Shown: positions 47,043-55,838 of the stretch, piece after piece | How the letters are laid out: every line of letters begins with the position of its first letter | Position numbering within the stretch: the stretch's first letter is position 1 | From: Levilactobacillus acidifarinae DSM 19394 = JCM 15949 | GTDB lineage: Bacteria; Bacillota; Bacilli; Lactobacillales; Lactobacillaceae | NCBI RefSeq assembly: GCF_001434835.1 | Contig: NZ_AZDV01000028.1 | Coordinates: 85,695 to 149,694 of the forward strand | Length of the DNA: 64,000 bases | Reading direction: 5' to 3' | The notes under the pieces: generated by a model | The model's database searches: none | What the model was told of the DNA's origin: nothing | What the model saw: the letters and a program-made list of their open reading frames with translations, nothing else | Position numbers and translations under genes: made by a program

Positions 47043-47960
47043 TTACTTTTGTAAAAACTTAGCGGTATCGTCCCAAGCTTGAACGTCTCCGGTCAAGGCC
47101 TTGGGGTTCGTTGGATTGTGCCAAGCAAAGTCGTCGTACCACAGGCCCCGCTTGCCTTGATCCAGGGCGTCGATGGCGGCCACGTCGTCGTCACTCAACG
47201 TGAAATCGTTGATTTGGCTATTAGCCACGATGCGTTCCACGTGAGTCGACTTGGGAATGGTGATGATGTTGTGTTGATAATCCCAACGTAAGATGATTTG
47301 CGCCGCCGACCGTTGATACTTCGCCGCCAGCTTGGTGATGGTCGGGTTACTCAACGCGGCCCCACCACCCAGCGGCGACCAGGCTTCCAGTTGAATCCCC
47401 GCTAATTGCATCAGTTGCCGTAAATCTTTTTCCTGGTTCAACGGGTTAAATTCCATTTGATTAATCATGGGGGTAATTGCGGTCTTGTCGAGTAATTCCG
47501 TTAACCGTTCCGAGTCGAAATTCGAAATGCCAATTGCGTGAACTTGACCGTTACGGTAGAGTTCTTCGAGGGCCCGCCAAGTGTCGATAAACTTGCCGTC
47601 CACCGGCCAGTGAATCAGGTACAAGTCGACGTAATGCAACCGTAACTGCTTGAGACTCGCTTCAAACGCCCGTAACGTGGAGTCGTACCCCTGGTCGCCA
47701 TTTAAGACCTTGGTGGTCACAAAGAGATCCTTGCGGTTCAGGCCGGCCTGCAAGAGGCCGTCTTGAATCCCGGCCCCCACACCGGGTTCGTTGCCGTACT
47801 GCTTGGCGGTATCGATCATCCGGTAGCCGTGTTGAATCGCCTGACTCACCGAGTGCGCGGCATCCGTGTTGGACGTCTTCCAAACACCCAGCCCTAGCCG
47901 GGGCATGGTGTAGCCGTTATTTAACGTGAGTCGTTGATCTAAAACTGAACTTGTCATCAT
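47043..47960 (-). CDS. Aldo/keto reductase
   Basis: NADPH-dependent carbonyl reductase of the AKR superfamily (2,5-diketo-gluconate reductase-like), 305 residues. The catalytic tetrad is visible: Asp in MIDTAKQYGNE with its Tyr, Lys in FVTTKVLNG, and His in YLIHWPVDG. The C-terminal NADP-binding IPKSTHVERIVAN is intact. The ATG at 47960 follows AGGAGG; the longer frame is not preferred. Physiological substrate cannot be told; these enzymes are commonly general aldehyde reductases in lactobacilli. Confidence 0.94.
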   Translation of the reverse strand: MMTSSVLDQRLTLNNGYTMPRLGLGVWKTSNTDAAHSVSQAIQHGYRMIDTAKQYGNEPGVGAGIQDGLLQAGLNRKDLFVTTKVLNGDQGYDSTLRAFEASLKQLRLHYVDLYLIHWPVDGKFIDTWRALEELYRNGQVHAIGISNFDSERLTELLDKTAITPMINQMEFNPLNQEKDLRQLMQLAGIQLEAWSPLGGGAALSNPTITKLAAKYQRSAAQIILRWDYQHNIITIPKSTHVERIVANSQINDFTLSDDDVAAIDALDQGKRGLWYDDFAWHNPTNPKALTGDVQAWDDTAKFLQK

Positions 47961-48080
47961 AAGTTTATTCCTCCTCAAGATCATTACAAATTTAATTGTA
48001 TAACTTGGAGGTCACCGTTGACAACAAAAGCGTTTACTTTGTTGGTCTACCGGCATTTTTGCGGTTTAATTATAAAGGCT

Positions 48081-48112
48081 AAAAAAGGCCACCTCCAAGA
48101 AGAGGCGGTCCT
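48081..48112 (-). terminator. MFS transporter gene terminator
   Basis: On the minus strand AGGACCGCCTC pairs with GAGGTGGCCT around TTCTTG and is followed by TTTTTT. It lies 5 bases after the MFS stop. Confidence 0.82.
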
Positions 48113-48117
48113 GGTCT

Positions 48118-49305
48118 TCAGGCGTTTTGGGCCTTCACCGCTAACTGCCGGTGAAAAATCACGTACACCACCGCCGTCAGCGGAATGGTGACCAGTAAAG
48201 CCGGGTAAAATAGCGAGACGGGGACGGCGTCGAACAAGGCTCCCCCCACAATGGGGCCTAACACCATCCCTGTGTCCATCCCAATGTAAAAGGTACTGTT
48301 AGCCAGTCCCTGTTCGTCTAACGGGGCCAACAGTAAGGCGGTCGCCTGACAAACTGAATACATTACCCCGTAACCCCCGGCCAACCCGGCAGCCGCTAAC
48401 ACCATCATCCAGTTATTCACCAGATAAGTCAGCCCCAGCATGCCAATCAGGTTACAAATACTCCCAATCAGTAAAAACCACTTGAAGGGTACCCGGTCAA
48501 AGTAGTCTTTAAAGACCAGCCGGACGACCAATAGAATAATGGCGTAGATGATAAAGAAATTTCCGGCCGACACCTGCAAATGCCGGGCCGCCACATATTC
48601 CACGATGTAGGACTGGGTGGCAAAGTACGGAATTGACAGCAGCATCAAAATAATCGCCAACGGCACCACCCGGGGTTGAACGATGCGGAGCCGATGGGGC
48701 TTAGTCTGACCGGAATGGTGATACGGACGCCCCTTATTAATGACAAATTGAATCAGAATCACGATGGTGGCACTAAAGAGCGTGCCACACAGAAAGGCGG
48801 CGCGGTAACTTACCTGATGAAAAATCCAGATTCCTAAAGCCGGTGCCACGGCCATCCCCAGGGCGTTCATCATGCCGTAGTAACTCATACCGGCGCCAAT
48901 CCGCTCACGGGGCAACAGGCTGGAGAACCAGGTTGCCAGACAAATCGAACTTAACGCGAAGCCGAACCCGTTGATGATCCGAAAAATGACCACCATCCAG
49001 GGTGCCACGGCCACGGCGTAGCCAATGGTCGCGACCAGTAACAGGCTGCCCCCAATAAACGCAATCTTATACTTCGTCACGGCGTCGACGAGTTGACCAG
49101 CAAACGGCCGAAAGACCAGTGAGCACAGGTTCATGGCTGCGGCGACAATCCCCGCCACCAGCGTGCTAGCCCCCAGACTATGGGTGAACCCCACGATCAA
49201 CGGCGTAATCAGCATGGACGAACACATATAACAAAAGGTACAAATTAAGAGCAGAATCGTATCCCGGGAAAAGAGACGTTGCTCGGCTGTTTCAGACTTA
49301 CTCAC
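48118..49305 (-). CDS. MFS transporter
   Basis: A twelve-helix major facilitator protein of 395 residues. The motif between helices 2 and 3 reads RPFAGQLVDAVTKYK, a variant of the conserved A motif, and SSLLPRERIGAGMSYYG follows helix 4. It resembles drug-efflux or sugar-type MFS permeases; substrate is unknown. The likely start is GTG at 49305 after GAAAGAAGG. It lies downstream of the lar operon on the same strand but behind that operon's terminator, so a functional link to lactate is not indicated. Confidence 0.88.
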   Translation of the reverse strand: MSKSETAEQRLFSRDTILLLICTFCYMCSSMLITPLIVGFTHSLGASTLVAGIVAAAMNLCSLVFRPFAGQLVDAVTKYKIAFIGGSLLLVATIGYAVAVAPWMVVIFRIINGFGFALSSICLATWFSSLLPRERIGAGMSYYGMMNALGMAVAPALGIWIFHQVSYRAAFLCGTLFSATIVILIQFVINKGRPYHHSGQTKPHRLRIVQPRVVPLAIILMLLSIPYFATQSYIVEYVAARHLQVSAGNFFIIYAIILLVVRLVFKDYFDRVPFKWFLLIGSICNLIGMLGLTYLVNNWMMVLAAAGLAGGYGVMYSVCQATALLLAPLDEQGLANSTFYIGMDTGMVLGPIVGGALFDAVPVSLFYPALLVTIPLTAVVYVIFHRQLAVKAQNA

Positions 49306-49401
49306 GGTTGGCCTTCTTTCCAAAATGCTTATCCCAAATATCATACCATACCACCAAACAGCTACCGCTCCATGAAACCGCCACCACTTTAAAATTTAGT
49401 C

Positions 49402-49432
49402 AAAAAAAGACTAGCACCCGTAGCTGCTAGTC
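49402..49432 (-). terminator. lar operon terminator
   Basis: GACTAGCA (49409-49416) and TGCTAGTC (49425-49432) form an 8-bp stem; seven T follow on the minus strand. It separates larE from the MFS gene. Confidence 0.9.
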
Positions 49433-49456
49433 CCCATTAGTTTCTGTTAGTGCCAA

Positions 49457-50278
49457 TTAAGCCTTGTCGGCAGCCGTCAACACGTCGTTCATGTGGCCGC
49501 TAATGAAGCCCCCTAAGTCGACCGCCACGTAATCGTACCCCAGTTGTTTCAACGTGGTATTAACGGCCTCTCGGTGGGCCAATAAGGTATCCATCCGGTC
49601 GGCTGGTACCTCGATACGAGCCAGGTCACCGTGCACGCGGACCCGGACCGTCAAAAAGCCCAGACGACGCAGGTAGGCTTCGGCCTGCATGACCCGGTCA
49701 ATGGCCGCCACCGTTAACGTGGTATTGTACGGGAACCGCGACGACACACTGCAAGACGGCACCTTGTTCCAGTTCGTCAGCCCGTAGTCTTGGGCCAAGG
49801 AACGCACGTCGGCCTTGGTAAACCCGGCGAGAGCTAACGGACTCACCACGTGTTCTTCGTCGCGAGCCTTGAGCCCGGGCCGGTAGTCGTTCAAGTCGTC
49901 GGCAATGATGCCGTCTAGAACCACGTCGGCCGGATATTGGGCCTTTAACCCGTTCAACCGTTGGTAAAAGAGTTTCTTAGCAGCGTACCAGCTCTTAGGC
50001 GTGTTATGCCGCACATCCTCGTTAGCCAAATAGGTCAGCGTGGTCGGCACCACCGTGACGCCTAACTGTTGCCCCAACGTCACCGCCTGGTCGAATTCCG
50101 TATCGCTAAAAAGTTCCGAATTAGCCACGACGGCGCGGACGTTGGCGGCGCCGTACGCGTTAATGGCGGCTTGTAAGACCACCGTACTGTCGATACCACC
50201 CGAAAAGGCCACCAAAGCTGACCGATATTGGCCTAAAACGGCTTGTAACTGTTGCGTCTTGTTGATCACTGCATCCAT
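49457..50278 (-). CDS. larE: Pyridinium-3,5-bisthiocarboxylate mononucleotide synthase (sacrificial sulfur transferase) LarE
   Basis: LarE donates sulfur to build the nickel-pincer nucleotide (NPN) cofactor of lactate racemase. The 273-residue protein is an ATP pyrophosphatase with PP-loop SGGIDS (residues 26-31). Cysteine 176 (VPSCSVSSR) sits at the same number as the sacrificial Cys176 of L. plantarum LarE. The ATG follows AGGAGG and lies 11 bases after larC. Last gene of the lar operon, followed by its terminator. Confidence 0.96.
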   Translation of the reverse strand: MDAVINKTQQLQAVLGQYRSALVAFSGGIDSTVVLQAAINAYGAANVRAVVANSELFSDTEFDQAVTLGQQLGVTVVPTTLTYLANEDVRHNTPKSWYAAKKLFYQRLNGLKAQYPADVVLDGIIADDLNDYRPGLKARDEEHVVSPLALAGFTKADVRSLAQDYGLTNWNKVPSCSVSSRFPYNTTLTVAAIDRVMQAEAYLRRLGFLTVRVRVHGDLARIEVPADRMDTLLAHREAVNTTLKQLGYDYVAVDLGGFISGHMNDVLTAADKA

Positions 50279-50289
50279 GTTAAGTCCTC

Positions 50290-51531
50290 CTAACGAGCTA
50301 ACGCGGTGGCGGCCGCCATGACGGTCTCTAGGGACACGTCCAGCTTTTGCGCCGCGACTTTACAATCTTCAAATTCCGGGGTGACCCGCCGAATATCCTG
50401 GTAGGTCGCCACCTTCAAACGAATCGGGAGCCCCTGGTAGGTCACCGTTTCAAATCGGCGTTGCATGACCGTTCGTTCAAACGTGGTGTAGCGGACCCCC
50501 TTGGCCGTGGTGTCCTTAAGCATCAGCGTCACGAACCGATCCCGGTCAACCGGTGGCACCAGCACCGAGAGTTGCACCCCCGGCCGGTTCTTCTTCATCT
50601 GGATCGGCGTGAAATAAACGTCGAGGGCCCCGGCCGCCAGCAATTGTTCCTGCGCGAAACTTAACCCCTCGGCCGTCTGGTCATCCAAGTTGGTTTCGAG
50701 TAACGTCACCTGGTCGTGGCCGACCGCGGTCTGTTTTTGAGATTGGCTGGTCGTTAGTATCATCGCCCGTAAGGCGTTAAACTGCCCAGTCTCGCGTTTA
50801 CCAAACCCGTAGCCGACTTGTTGGACCGCCGACTGCGCATCTAAGGGACCAAATTCCGTGACGAATTCCTTAATGATTCCTAGTCCCGTGGGTGTCAGGA
50901 GTTCTGTGTGGACCTCGGGGTGCTGTTGCACCGGAATCGCCCGGTCACTGAGCATCTGAGCAACCGCGGGCACCGGGACGGGCATCTTACCGTGAGCTAC
51001 CTCGATGAAGCCGCTCCCGTCGGCAATCGTTGAACACTTGACCCGATCGACGTGCAACAGGTCTAAGCAGATGCACGACCCAACGATGTCGACGATGGAA
51101 TCTAGTGCCCCGACCTCGTGGAAGTGAACCTCAGCTAGTGGGACGTTGTGCACGCGGGATTCGGCCGCTCCGATGTCGTTAAAGATGGCGATAGCGTGAC
51201 GTTTCACCGTTGCCGACAGGTCACTGGCGGTAATCAGGTCCACAATCTCGTGGAGGTGCCGACCGTGATGTGCCTGGTGGTCACCGGCGCCGTGAGCGTG
51301 ATGGTGTTCGATAAACCCGTGGTCCTTCTCGCCGTGGTCCAGGACCACGTCAAAGCTGGTCCCGTAGATGGCGCTCTTGGCCACCCGGTCGGCGGTCAAC
51401 GTATAGCCGTGAACCGGTAACTTCTGTAATTCCGTCCGTAATTGTGCGATGTCGACGCCCAAGTCCAATAGCGCCCCGATAAACATGTCGCCACTGGCCC
51501 CCGAAAAGGCGTCTAAGTACAGTGTTTTCAA
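50290..51531 (-). CDS. larC: Nickel insertion protein LarC (single frame)
   Basis: LarC is a CTP-dependent cyclometallase that inserts nickel into the NPN precursor. The 413-residue frame is continuous, whereas in L. plantarum the gene is split into larC1 and larC2 and the full protein depends on frameshifting. The N-terminus LYLDAFSGASGDMFIGALLDLG is diagnostic. A histidine-rich segment at residues 66-94 (HGEKDHGF, EHHHAHGAGDHQAHHGRHLH) probably binds nickel. It starts with TTG after AAGGGG and lies 12 bases after larB. Confidence 0.95.
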   Translation of the reverse strand: MKTLYLDAFSGASGDMFIGALLDLGVDIAQLRTELQKLPVHGYTLTADRVAKSAIYGTSFDVVLDHGEKDHGFIEHHHAHGAGDHQAHHGRHLHEIVDLITASDLSATVKRHAIAIFNDIGAAESRVHNVPLAEVHFHEVGALDSIVDIVGSCICLDLLHVDRVKCSTIADGSGFIEVAHGKMPVPVPAVAQMLSDRAIPVQQHPEVHTELLTPTGLGIIKEFVTEFGPLDAQSAVQQVGYGFGKRETGQFNALRAMILTTSQSQKQTAVGHDQVTLLETNLDDQTAEGLSFAQEQLLAAGALDVYFTPIQMKKNRPGVQLSVLVPPVDRDRFVTLMLKDTTAKGVRYTTFERTVMQRRFETVTYQGLPIRLKVATYQDIRRVTPEFEDCKVAAQKLDVSLETVMAAATALAR

Positions 51532-51543
51532 GCTGTCATCCCC

Positions 51544-52296
51544 TTACAAATGATTCATGACACTGGCGGCATAGGCGGCGCCAAAGCCGTTGTCGATGTT
51601 CACCACGGTGACGCCCTCCGCACAGCTATTTAACATGGTCAACAGCGCGCTTAACCCGTGGTAACTACTGCCGTACCCGATACTGGTGGGGAGCGCGATC
51701 ACCGGACTAGCGACTAGGCCTCCGACCACGCTAGCAAGCGCGCCGTCCATCCCGGCCGCCACGATCACGACCTTGGCCTGACGAATCACGTCCAGCTTGG
51801 CGAACAACCGGTGAATACCGGCAACGCCCACGTCGTAGACCCGACTGATCCGGTTACCGAAAGCCTGGGCCGTCACCGCGGCTTCCTCGGCCACGGGGAT
51901 GTCCGAAGTGCCCGCCGTTACGATGGCGATGGTGCCCGTCGTCGTGGGCGCGGGAATCTCACCAGCCACCAGGCACCGGGCCGCCGCCACGTATCGGATA
52001 TCTTGTTGGTCCGCTAAGCGTTGCTGCACCGCCTGCGCCTTGGTCGCCGTGACCCGGGTACACAGGACTACGGGCGTCCGGGCTCGCAACCGTGGAATGA
52101 TCTGGCTGATTTGCTCGGCCGTCTTGCCTTCACCAAAGACGGTCTCCGGGTAACCCGTGCGCTGGGGCCGCTCTAAATCCAGGTCCGCAAAATCCAACGG
52201 TTGTTGGGCCTCAGTCAGTTGCTGGTCAGCCGCGGTCACGTCGAGCCGGTGATCGGCCACGGCCTGCAATAGGTCACGCTGTTCTGCGGGCGTCAT
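51544..52296 (-). CDS. larB: NPN cofactor biosynthesis carboxylase LarB
   Basis: LarB carboxylates and hydrolyses nicotinic acid adenine dinucleotide to pyridinium-3,5-biscarboxylate mononucleotide. The 250-residue protein has a distinct N-terminal part ([24 protein letters not shown]) and a C-terminal PurE-like domain ([47 protein letters not shown]). The start overlaps the larA stop by 4 bases (ATGA), so it is translationally coupled. Confidence 0.96.
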   Translation of the reverse strand: MTPAEQRDLLQAVADHRLDVTAADQQLTEAQQPLDFADLDLERPQRTGYPETVFGEGKTAEQISQIIPRLRARTPVVLCTRVTATKAQAVQQRLADQQDIRYVAAARCLVAGEIPAPTTTGTIAIVTAGTSDIPVAEEAAVTAQAFGNRISRVYDVGVAGIHRLFAKLDVIRQAKVVIVAAGMDGALASVVGGLVASPVIALPTSIGYGSSYHGLSALLTMLNSCAEGVTVVNIDNGFGAAYAASVMNHL

Positions 52297-53555
52297 GGCT
52301 GGTTCACGACCTCGGGCACGGTCATCGACCCGGCCGGTAAGACGATCACGCTGGCATCGGTTCCCTTCTCGGCCACGGCGGCCGCATAGGCGGTCTGCAA
52401 GTCGTGGAACGGTTTGAAATGCACGTTACGCATTTGTTCGTCGGTTAAATCCGTTACCGCCCAGGTCTGCGCCCAGGTGTCGATCTGTGCCATCTTAGCC
52501 GCCTTGTGGTACCCCAACTTCCAACTATGGTGAATCTTATCAAGCACTGCTTGGGCGTCCTTTTCGGAACTTAACAGGTCGTAGAACGGCTTGGGGCCGA
52601 TCCCGGTCCGACACTTGGCGACCAGGATCAAGATACCGTCCTGATTCAGCGCTAATTTCCCATTATCCAGGGCCTTTTGTGATTGGTAAAGGTCCACGTC
52701 CATCGGGTACGGTGCCACCGAGATAACGATATCGGCCTTATGAGGAATCTGGACCCCGTAGACTTCCTTGGCCTTATCGATGCCGGCATAAAACGATTGT
52801 GACAGGTCTCCCGTGGTCACCGCGTAGATGTCGTGGTGACTATCGAGAACCATTTCGATAGCGAAAATATTAATATTTTTTAAGACGTGCATGGCGTCCA
52901 TCATGTCTTCGTGAACCGGATTGCCTTTCAACTTGAGGGCGCGGGCCGAATCCTGCAAGGCCAGGTAGTGGTTTTCCGAAATCGTGTCGTAGGACGCGAC
53001 GCCCGGCAAAAACGACTTCCGGCCCCCGGTATAACCCGCGAAGTAGTGCGGTTCGATCGAACTAATGGGGACCACCTTATCGGCATCGGCCACGATCTTG
53101 TTAATGTACATCTCCGTGCCGTTGGTCGATTTCCCCAGAAATTCCATCGGGTCGTTGTGACAATCGTGACTGTGTACCCGGTGTTTAGCCTTGAGGTCCT
53201 GGTAGATGTCGTGACCGAAGATAAAGTCGTACTCCTCTTCGGTCGGCTCGCGGTGTACCCCGGTCGCAATGATGAAGTAAATGTTCTTATCCTTGATCTG
53301 CGGGTAGATGTGGCTGAGAATTTTCGCCGTGGGCGTGGGCCGCGTCCCGTCGTTCACGATGAACACGACCCGTTCGTCGGTGTCCATGAATTGCGTAAAT
53401 GACGCTTCATCAAACGGGTGTGCCAAGGCTTGATCAATGGCGGCATCTGCGTCCACCTTGTCGACGCGGTTCGGGTTAAAGACCCCCGTCAGTTGCCGCT
53501 GAGGTACCTCGATTGCAAACTGCTCATCTTTACCATAAGGAACTTTCACTTGCAA
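52293..53555 (-). CDS. larA: Lactate racemase
   Basis: Nickel-dependent enzyme interconverting L- and D-lactate. The 420-residue protein contains the cofactor-binding lysine K180 in [11 protein letters not shown] with H170 (EPHYFAG) and H196 (ENHYL), corresponding to Lys184, His174 and His200 of L. plantarum LarA, and a conserved GVHREPT histidine (H101). RPTPT of the substrate site is also present. It starts with TTG, with AAGGAG 8 bases upstream. It lies 27 bases after the nickel permease gene and is followed by larB, larC and larE, giving a full cofactor pathway. Confidence 0.95.
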   Translation of the reverse strand: MQVKVPYGKDEQFAIEVPQRQLTGVFNPNRVDKVDADAAIDQALAHPFDEASFTQFMDTDERVVFIVNDGTRPTPTAKILSHIYPQIKDKNIYFIIATGVHREPTEEEYDFIFGHDIYQDLKAKHRVHSHDCHNDPMEFLGKSTNGTEMYINKIVADADKVVPISSIEPHYFAGYTGGRKSFLPGVASYDTISENHYLALQDSARALKLKGNPVHEDMMDAMHVLKNINIFAIEMVLDSHHDIYAVTTGDLSQSFYAGIDKAKEVYGVQIPHKADIVISVAPYPMDVDLYQSQKALDNGKLALNQDGILILVAKCRTGIGPKPFYDLLSSEKDAQAVLDKIHHSWKLGYHKAAKMAQIDTWAQTWAVTDLTDEQMRNVHFKPFHDLQTAYAAAVAEKGTDASVIVLPAGSMTVPEVVNQP

Positions 53556-53582
53556 AAAACCATCTCCTTAACTTGATCACGT

Positions 53583-54596
53583 TTAACTGCGAACCTGTTT
53601 ATCTTGCTTGTTCAGGCCGAAGTAGTACCAACCGAATAACGCTAACGCCCAGAGACCCACGAACAGCCCCACGAGGCCGAGTCCCAGGTGGAAGAAATTC
53701 AAGCCCGCCGCCCAGGTAATTAACGGGCCGTGGACCTTGAAGACCAGCTTAGCCGCAAGCAGAAGGTTCACCCCACCGGAAAATAACGCCGCTAAGACCG
53801 ATAAGCCCGTCAGAATCAAATTGTAATAAACCTTGCGCACGGGCGACGCAAAGACCCAGGAATAAGCGGTACTCATAAAAAGGCCGTCGCAGGTATCCAG
53901 GAGACACATGCCCGCCATAAACAGTAACGGGAAGGCCAAGACTGCGTACCAGGGAACCCCCTGACTGGTGGTAATGGCCGAGGTGGCTAAAATCGCAATT
54001 TGACTGGCCGTATCGAAGCCCAACCCGAAGAGAAAGCCGATGCCCATGACCTGCCAGTTATGGGTGATCAGGTGGAGTCCCCGGTCGAAGGTCCGGTAAA
54101 GCCGCGATTGTTTTAACCGCACCGTGGTCGCCGGCTGATCGAGGTGTCTAAATTCTCGCCAGATGCCGTTTAGAATCACCAAATTGACCACCGCCAGTAA
54201 GATTAACGTCACCCCGGCAAAGGTCGTGCCGACCACCCCACCGACGCTCTGCAGGCTAGGTAAGGCCCTTTTAGACCACTCCACAAACAAAATGGTCACG
54301 ATGGCCATCAACATGACCACCGAGGAGTGCCCCAATGAAAACGCAAAACCCACCCCGTGCGTGTTCCGGCCTTCGTTGATCATCTTCCGGGTAATGTTGT
54401 CGATTGCCGTGATGTGATCCACGTCAAACGCGTGTTGCATCCCGAAGGCAAAGGCCAGAAACGCCATCGACAGTAGCGATGGGTACTCGGCCATGTAGGA
54501 ACCCGCTAAAATGACACCGGTTACAAAAATCACCAACACACAACCGCCGTACTTCACCAGATCCGGTCCTAAGGGGTACCGATAATGTTCTTGCAC
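53583..54596 (-). CDS. NiCoT-family nickel/cobalt permease
   Basis: High-affinity secondary transporter for nickel or cobalt, 338 residues, about eight membrane helices. The metal-binding signature HX4DH is HAFDVDH (residues 55-61), followed by ITAIDN; the further signatures LGHSSVV, LGFDTASQIA and LLDTCDGLFM are present. The GTG at 54596 has GGGAGG 7 bases upstream and is preferred to the in-frame GTG at 54611. It is the first gene of the lar operon, so nickel for lactate racemase is the expected cargo. In L. plantarum this job is done by the ECF-type LarMNQO. Confidence 0.94.
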   Translation of the reverse strand: MQEHYRYPLGPDLVKYGGCVLVIFVTGVILAGSYMAEYPSLLSMAFLAFAFGMQHAFDVDHITAIDNITRKMINEGRNTHGVGFAFSLGHSSVVMLMAIVTILFVEWSKRALPSLQSVGGVVGTTFAGVTLILLAVVNLVILNGIWREFRHLDQPATTVRLKQSRLYRTFDRGLHLITHNWQVMGIGFLFGLGFDTASQIAILATSAITTSQGVPWYAVLAFPLLFMAGMCLLDTCDGLFMSTAYSWVFASPVRKVYYNLILTGLSVLAALFSGGVNLLLAAKLVFKVHGPLITWAAGLNFFHLGLGLVGLFVGLWALALFGWYYFGLNKQDKQVRS

Positions 54597-54614
54597 AAAC
54601 GCACCTCCCACAGC

Positions 54615-54733
54615 ATGACTAGGTCATCTTCATTATGGCATTGACGATTTATCAAAAATCCGTCCATAATTAGATATTTTATAAAACCTATCATCAGATT
54701 AACATTTTTCCCGGAAAGCGACAACGCTTTCAT
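54615..54733 (-). promoter_or_regulatory. Control region of the lar operon with a cre-like site
   Basis: The minus strand has ATGAAAGCGTTGTCG at 54719-54733, 14 of 15 positions of the Firmicute catabolite-responsive consensus, within a palindrome GAAAGCG/CGCTTTC. Further in are an imperfect inverted repeat GACGGATTT/AAATCGTC (54643-54664) and ATGAC/GTCAT around three bases (54615-54627), just ahead of the ribosome site. The basal promoter could not be placed with confidence. Any of these could bind a LarR-like or CcpA regulator; that is inference. Confidence 0.45.
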
Positions 54734-54792
54734 GATAATTTATTCACATTTATTGCTCACCACGGTATCCTTGAAAGCGCCAAAATTGGCCA

Positions 54793-54821
54793 TAAAAAAA
54801 ACACCCACATCGCTGTGAGTG
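54793..54821 (-). terminator. rplM-rpsI terminator
   Basis: On the minus strand CACTCACA pairs with TGTGGGTG around GCGA and is followed by eight T. Confidence 0.92.
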
Positions 54822-54850
54822 CCTTTTCTGTCGCCAAGGTAATCCAAAGA

Positions 54851-55243
54851 TTAACGCTTGGAGAATTGGGAAGCCTTCCGGGCCTTCTTGAGACCTGGCT
54901 TCTTCCGTTCCTTCATCCGGGCGTCACGAGTCAACAGACCCGCACGCTTCAGCGGACCACGGAAGTCTGGGTCAACGTCGAGCAATGCCCGAGCGATCCC
55001 GTGACGAGTTGCACCGGCTTGGCCGGAGAAACCGCCACCACGAACAGTAACTAATGCATCATAGTTACCGAGGGTTTCGGTCACGTTAAATGGTTGTAAA
55101 ACCACTTCACGGATACTTGCAAATGGAATGTAATCTTCGATTGCCTTGTTGTTCATGACAACCTTCCCAGAGCCGGGTACTAACCGTACACGAGCAGAGG
55201 AGTTTTTACGACGGCCAGTGCCGCGATATTGAACTTGTGCCAA
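54851..55243 (-). CDS. rpsI: 30S ribosomal protein S9
   Basis: 130-residue S9, beginning [21 protein letters not shown] and ending in the conserved basic tail [12 protein letters not shown], whose last Lys-Arg contacts P-site tRNA. It follows rplM by 13 bases. Confidence 0.98.
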   Translation of the reverse strand: MAQVQYRGTGRRKNSSARVRLVPGSGKVVMNNKAIEDYIPFASIREVVLQPFNVTETLGNYDALVTVRGGGFSGQAGATRHGIARALLDVDPDFRGPLKRAGLLTRDARMKERKKPGLKKARKASQFSKR

Positions 55244-55256
55244 TTGGGTTTCCTCC

Positions 55257-55700
55257 TTAAATTAGGTTCGTAATGTCTAAGACTTCTGGCTTTTGTGCTT
55301 CATGCTTGTGGTCTTCACCAGCATAAACGTGAAGCTTCAAGGCCATTTGGTGACCTAATGAATTCTTCGGAAGCATCCCTTGAACAGAAGTTTCGATTAA
55401 TTTTTCTGGGTTTTCATCCCGGAAGTTACCAGCAGTCCGTGACTTCAAGCCACCGGCGAAACCAGTATGATGGTAGTAGATCTTACCAGTGGCCTTACGA
55501 CCAGTCAGTGCGATCTTGCTAGCGTTGATAACGATCACGTTATCACCAGTGTCCACGTTAGGGGTGAACGTTGGCTTGTTCTTACCACGCAAGATAGTTG
55601 CGACAGCAGATGCCAACCGACCTAAACTAATATCAGTTGCATCGACGATGTACCATTTGCGGTCAACGTCATTTGGTTTTGCCATATAAGTTGTACGCAC
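55257..55700 (-). CDS. rplM: 50S ribosomal protein L13
   Basis: 147-residue L13. The start is GTG at 55700 ([21 protein letters not shown]), with GGAGG 8 bases upstream; the longer frame runs into the leader RNA. Core signatures [22 protein letters not shown] and [14 protein letters not shown] (here [14 protein letters not shown]) are present. It is co-transcribed with rpsI behind its own promoter and leader. Confidence 0.97.
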   Translation of the reverse strand: MRTTYMAKPNDVDRKWYIVDATDISLGRLASAVATILRGKNKPTFTPNVDTGDNVIVINASKIALTGRKATGKIYYHHTGFAGGLKSRTAGNFRDENPEKLIETSVQGMLPKNSLGHQMALKLHVYAGEDHKHEAQKPEVLDITNLI

Positions 55701-55778
55701 GTTAAATTCCTCCATAAATCTGTGTTTGTCTGACACCAAGTAAACTTTCCGGGGCTTATCGTGGGGCAAACAATACCA
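55701..55778 (-). ncRNA. L13 leader RNA (rplM autoregulatory leader)
   Basis: The minus strand contains CCACGATAAGCCCCGGAAAG followed by TACTTGGTGTCAGACAAACACAGA, which resembles the Firmicute L13 leader motif as I remember it. TGTTTG near the 5' end can pair with CAAACA near the 3' end to close the structure just before the ribosome site. The leader is thought to bind L13. Assigned by motif memory and pairing, not by a model search. Confidence 0.7.
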
Positions 55779-55827
55779 ACAACCATGATACAAAGTTTTC
55801 GGTATAAAGTCAATGATTGTTTGCCCC
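55763..55827. repeat. Perfect 12-bp inverted repeat flanking the rplM promoter
   Basis: GGGGCAAACAAT (55763-55774) and ATTGTTTGCCCC (55816-55827) are exact inverses 41 bases apart. The rplM -35 and -10 lie between the arms. The arm nearer the gene is also part of the leader RNA. Confidence 0.85.
55785..55813 (-). promoter_or_regulatory. rplM-rpsI promoter
   Basis: TTGACT (55808-55813) and TATCAT (55785-55790) are 17 bases apart on the minus strand; the start would be near 55778, at the leader's 5' end. Confidence 0.75.
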
Positions 55828-55838
55828 CTCAGCTAAAA

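Noticed and set aside
48118-49305. MFS permease as a lactate transporter in the lar operon
   Set aside because: A strong terminator lies between larE and this gene, and the protein has no lactate-permease signature.
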